Below are positions 12,152 through 13,467 of a stretch of DNA of 13,467 bases, one piece after another; the first letter of the stretch is position 1; each line of letters begins with the position of its first letter. The notes under the pieces were generated by a model, which had not been told where the DNA came from, did not search any database, and was given only the letters and a program-made list of their open reading frames with translations. This DNA is from an uncultured Lachnospiraceae bacterium (GTDB lineage: Bacteria; Bacillota_A; Clostridia; Lachnospirales; Lachnospiraceae), in assembly GCA_910585855.1 (NCBI GenBank), contig CAJUGZ010000099.1, positions 1 through 13,467 of the forward strand. Reading direction: 5' to 3'. The position numbers were made by a program, and so were the translations under genes.

Positions 12152-13323
12152 GAAACTTTTTATCAGATAAAATTGTAGAGATTGAGCCGTCTGGAATACG
12201 TAAATTTTTTGATATTGTCAGTGAGATGAAAGATGCGATATCTTTGGGAGTGGGAGAGCCGGACTTTGATACGCCTTGGCATATCCGGGAAGAGGGTATT
12301 TATTCTTTGGAAAAGGGAAGAACTTTTTATACATCAAATGCAGGGTTAAAGGAGTTAAGAGCGGAGATTTGCCATTATTTGGAACGAAGATTTCAGGTCG
12401 CTTATGATTATCGGTCGGAAGTTTTAGTTACGGTCGGGGGGAGTGAAGCGATTGATATTGCACTGCGTGCCGTTGTAAATCCGGGAGATGAGGTTTTGAT
12501 TCCTCAGCCTAGTTTTGTATCTTATCTGCCTTGTGCTGTGCTGGCAGGTGCAACCCCTGTAGTGATTGAACTAAAAGAGGAGGATGAGTTTCGGCTGACA
12601 CGGCAGCAGCTTTTGGATGCGATCACTCCTAAGACAAAGGTATTGTTTTTGCCTTTTCCAAATAATCCGACTGGGGCAGTTATGGGAAAAGAGGATTTGG
12701 AAGCGATTGCAGATGTTATTATTGAAAAGGATCTGCTGGTGATATCGGATGAAATTTATTCGGAGTTAAGTTTTGAAAAACCTCATGTGACGATTGCTTC
12801 TCTTCCCGGGATGAGGGAACGAACCATTTTAATCAATGGATTTTCAAAGTCTTATGCGATGACTGGATGGAGATTGGGATATGCAGCAGGACCGAAAGTA
12901 ATTTTGGAACAGATGCTGAAAATTCATCAGTTTGCGATTATGTGTGCTCCTACTACCAGCCAGTATGCGGCAGTGGCAGCATTGAGGGACGGAGATGCAG
13001 ATGTAGAGCGGATGCGGGAGGCATATAATCAGAGAAGACGGTATATGGTGCATACTTTGCGGGAGATAGGATTGGATTGTTTTGAGCCGTTTGGTGCATT
13101 TTATATTTTTCCTAGTATTAAAAAGTTTGGGATTAGTTCGGATCAGTTTGCTACACAGCTTTTGGAAGAAGAAAAGGTTGCGGTTGTGCCGGGAACGGCT
13201 TTTGGAGCGTGCGGAGAAGGATTTTTGCGGATTTCTTATGCGTATTCTCTGGAAGATTTGAAAAAGGCATTGGAGCGAATACGGAAATTTGTGGTACGTT
13301 TGGAGGAGAAGAACAGGGGGTAG
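12148..13323 (+). CDS. PLP-dependent class I/II aminotransferase
   Basis: A 391-residue fold-type I aminotransferase, cytoplasmic and full length. Catalytic and cofactor residues are visible: Schiff-base K234 in NGFSKSYAMTGWRLGY, PNNPTGAV (171-178) with N173, SDEIYSEL with D201 and Y204, and substrate-carboxylate R361 in FLRISYAYS. ISLGVGEPDFDTP near the N-terminus is the usual substrate-binding strand, and GAFYIFPSIKKFG is typical of the AspC/PatA/AlaT group. The ATG overlaps the stop of the upstream regulator. The amino donor is uncertain: alanine is suggested by the regulator-transaminase pairing, but aspartate, aromatic amino acids or acetyl-diaminopimelate are all possible in this family. 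Confidence 0.92.
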   Translation: MRNFLSDKIVEIEPSGIRKFFDIVSEMKDAISLGVGEPDFDTPWHIREEGIYSLEKGRTFYTSNAGLKELRAEICHYLERRFQVAYDYRSEVLVTVGGSEAIDIALRAVVNPGDEVLIPQPSFVSYLPCAVLAGATPVVIELKEEDEFRLTRQQLLDAITPKTKVLFLPFPNNPTGAVMGKEDLEAIADVIIEKDLLVISDEIYSELSFEKPHVTIASLPGMRERTILINGFSKSYAMTGWRLGYAAGPKVILEQMLKIHQFAIMCAPTTSQYAAVAALRDGDADVERMREAYNQRRRYMVHTLREIGLDCFEPFGAFYIFPSIKKFGISSDQFATQLLEEEKVAVVPGTAFGACGEGFLRISYAYSLEDLKKALERIRKFVVRLEEKNRG

Positions 13324-13332
13324 AGGAGATTG

Positions 13333-13362
13333 GCTGTGCTGCTTTCAATGGCACAGCTTTTG
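13333..13362 (+). terminator. Intrinsic terminator of the aminotransferase operon
   Basis: GCTGTGC (13333-13339) and GCACAGC (13351-13357) form a perfect 7-bp stem with an 11-base loop, followed directly by TTTTGTATT. It lies 10 bp past the aminotransferase stop codon. Confidence 0.8.
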
Positions 13363-13373
13363 TATTATGAAGG

Positions 13374-13467
13374 GGACGCTGAAAGCCAAAGGGAGCTCTA
13401 TTCCGAGCCCGTTTGCGCTTAGCATTTCCTATTTTCATAGCGGACACTAAGACGCTAAAACACAGCA
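13374..13467. mobile_element. Second copy of the MITE-like element, cut by the window end
   Basis: The 94 bases from GGACGC to the window end match 8729-8822 with no gaps and 3 mismatches. It starts 12 bp beyond the operon terminator. The right arm must lie outside the window. Confidence 0.8.

Overview
The window looks like a chromosomal segment of a low-GC, anaerobic Firmicute, most plausibly a Lachnospiraceae-type Clostridium relative. This rests on A+T-rich codon use, strong GGAGG-type ribosome binding sites, an FprA-type diiron flavoprotein, a DUF4080-type B12/radical SAM protein, a VanW/G5 surface protein and short terminators. No rRNA, tRNA, CRISPR array or transposase gene is visible. 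The genus cannot be fixed from the sequence alone.

Layout. Positions 1-115 are the right end of a repeat that continues off the window. Next come fprA (239-1402, +) and a convergent CPA2-type cation/proton antiporter (1508-2701, -), with a short inverted repeat between them. The antiporter has a textbook promoter in the 230-bp divergent gap. A + strand pair follows: an 813-residue fusion of a B12-binding/radical SAM protein with a complete endonuclease III (2932-5373), and a DEDDh 3'-5' exonuclease (5385-6104). A membrane-anchored unknown protein (6116-6718, -) converges on the exonuclease and is divergent from a 34-residue membrane peptide (6763-6867, +). A secreted VanW/G5 protein with an 18-bp tandem-repeat tail (6986-8704, +) completes this half.

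From 8705 to 10658 the DNA is gene-poor and accessory in character. It holds a MITE-like element, a row of strong hairpins, an A+T-rich NUDIX hydrolase (9316-9801), a possible 48-residue membrane ORF, a broken RelB/DinJ-type antitoxin relic, and a 320-bp element with long imperfect terminal inverted repeats and a highly foldable interior. The right end is a tight operon (10659-13323): an AIR-synthase/HypE-like protein, an Lrp/AsnC regulator and a PLP aminotransferase, with gaps of 5 bp and then a 4-bp overlap. It is followed by a terminator and another MITE copy cut by the window edge.

How it fits together. fprA probably removes O2 or NO. The fused radical SAM/Nth protein and the exonuclease suggest nucleic-acid maintenance. 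The regulator-aminotransferase pair resembles amino-acid-responsive transaminase operons. The most unusual items are the in-frame radical SAM-endonuclease III fusion and the population of small inverted-repeat elements: five intergenic occurrences in 13.5 kb, of at least two related kinds, two of them just upstream of good promoters.
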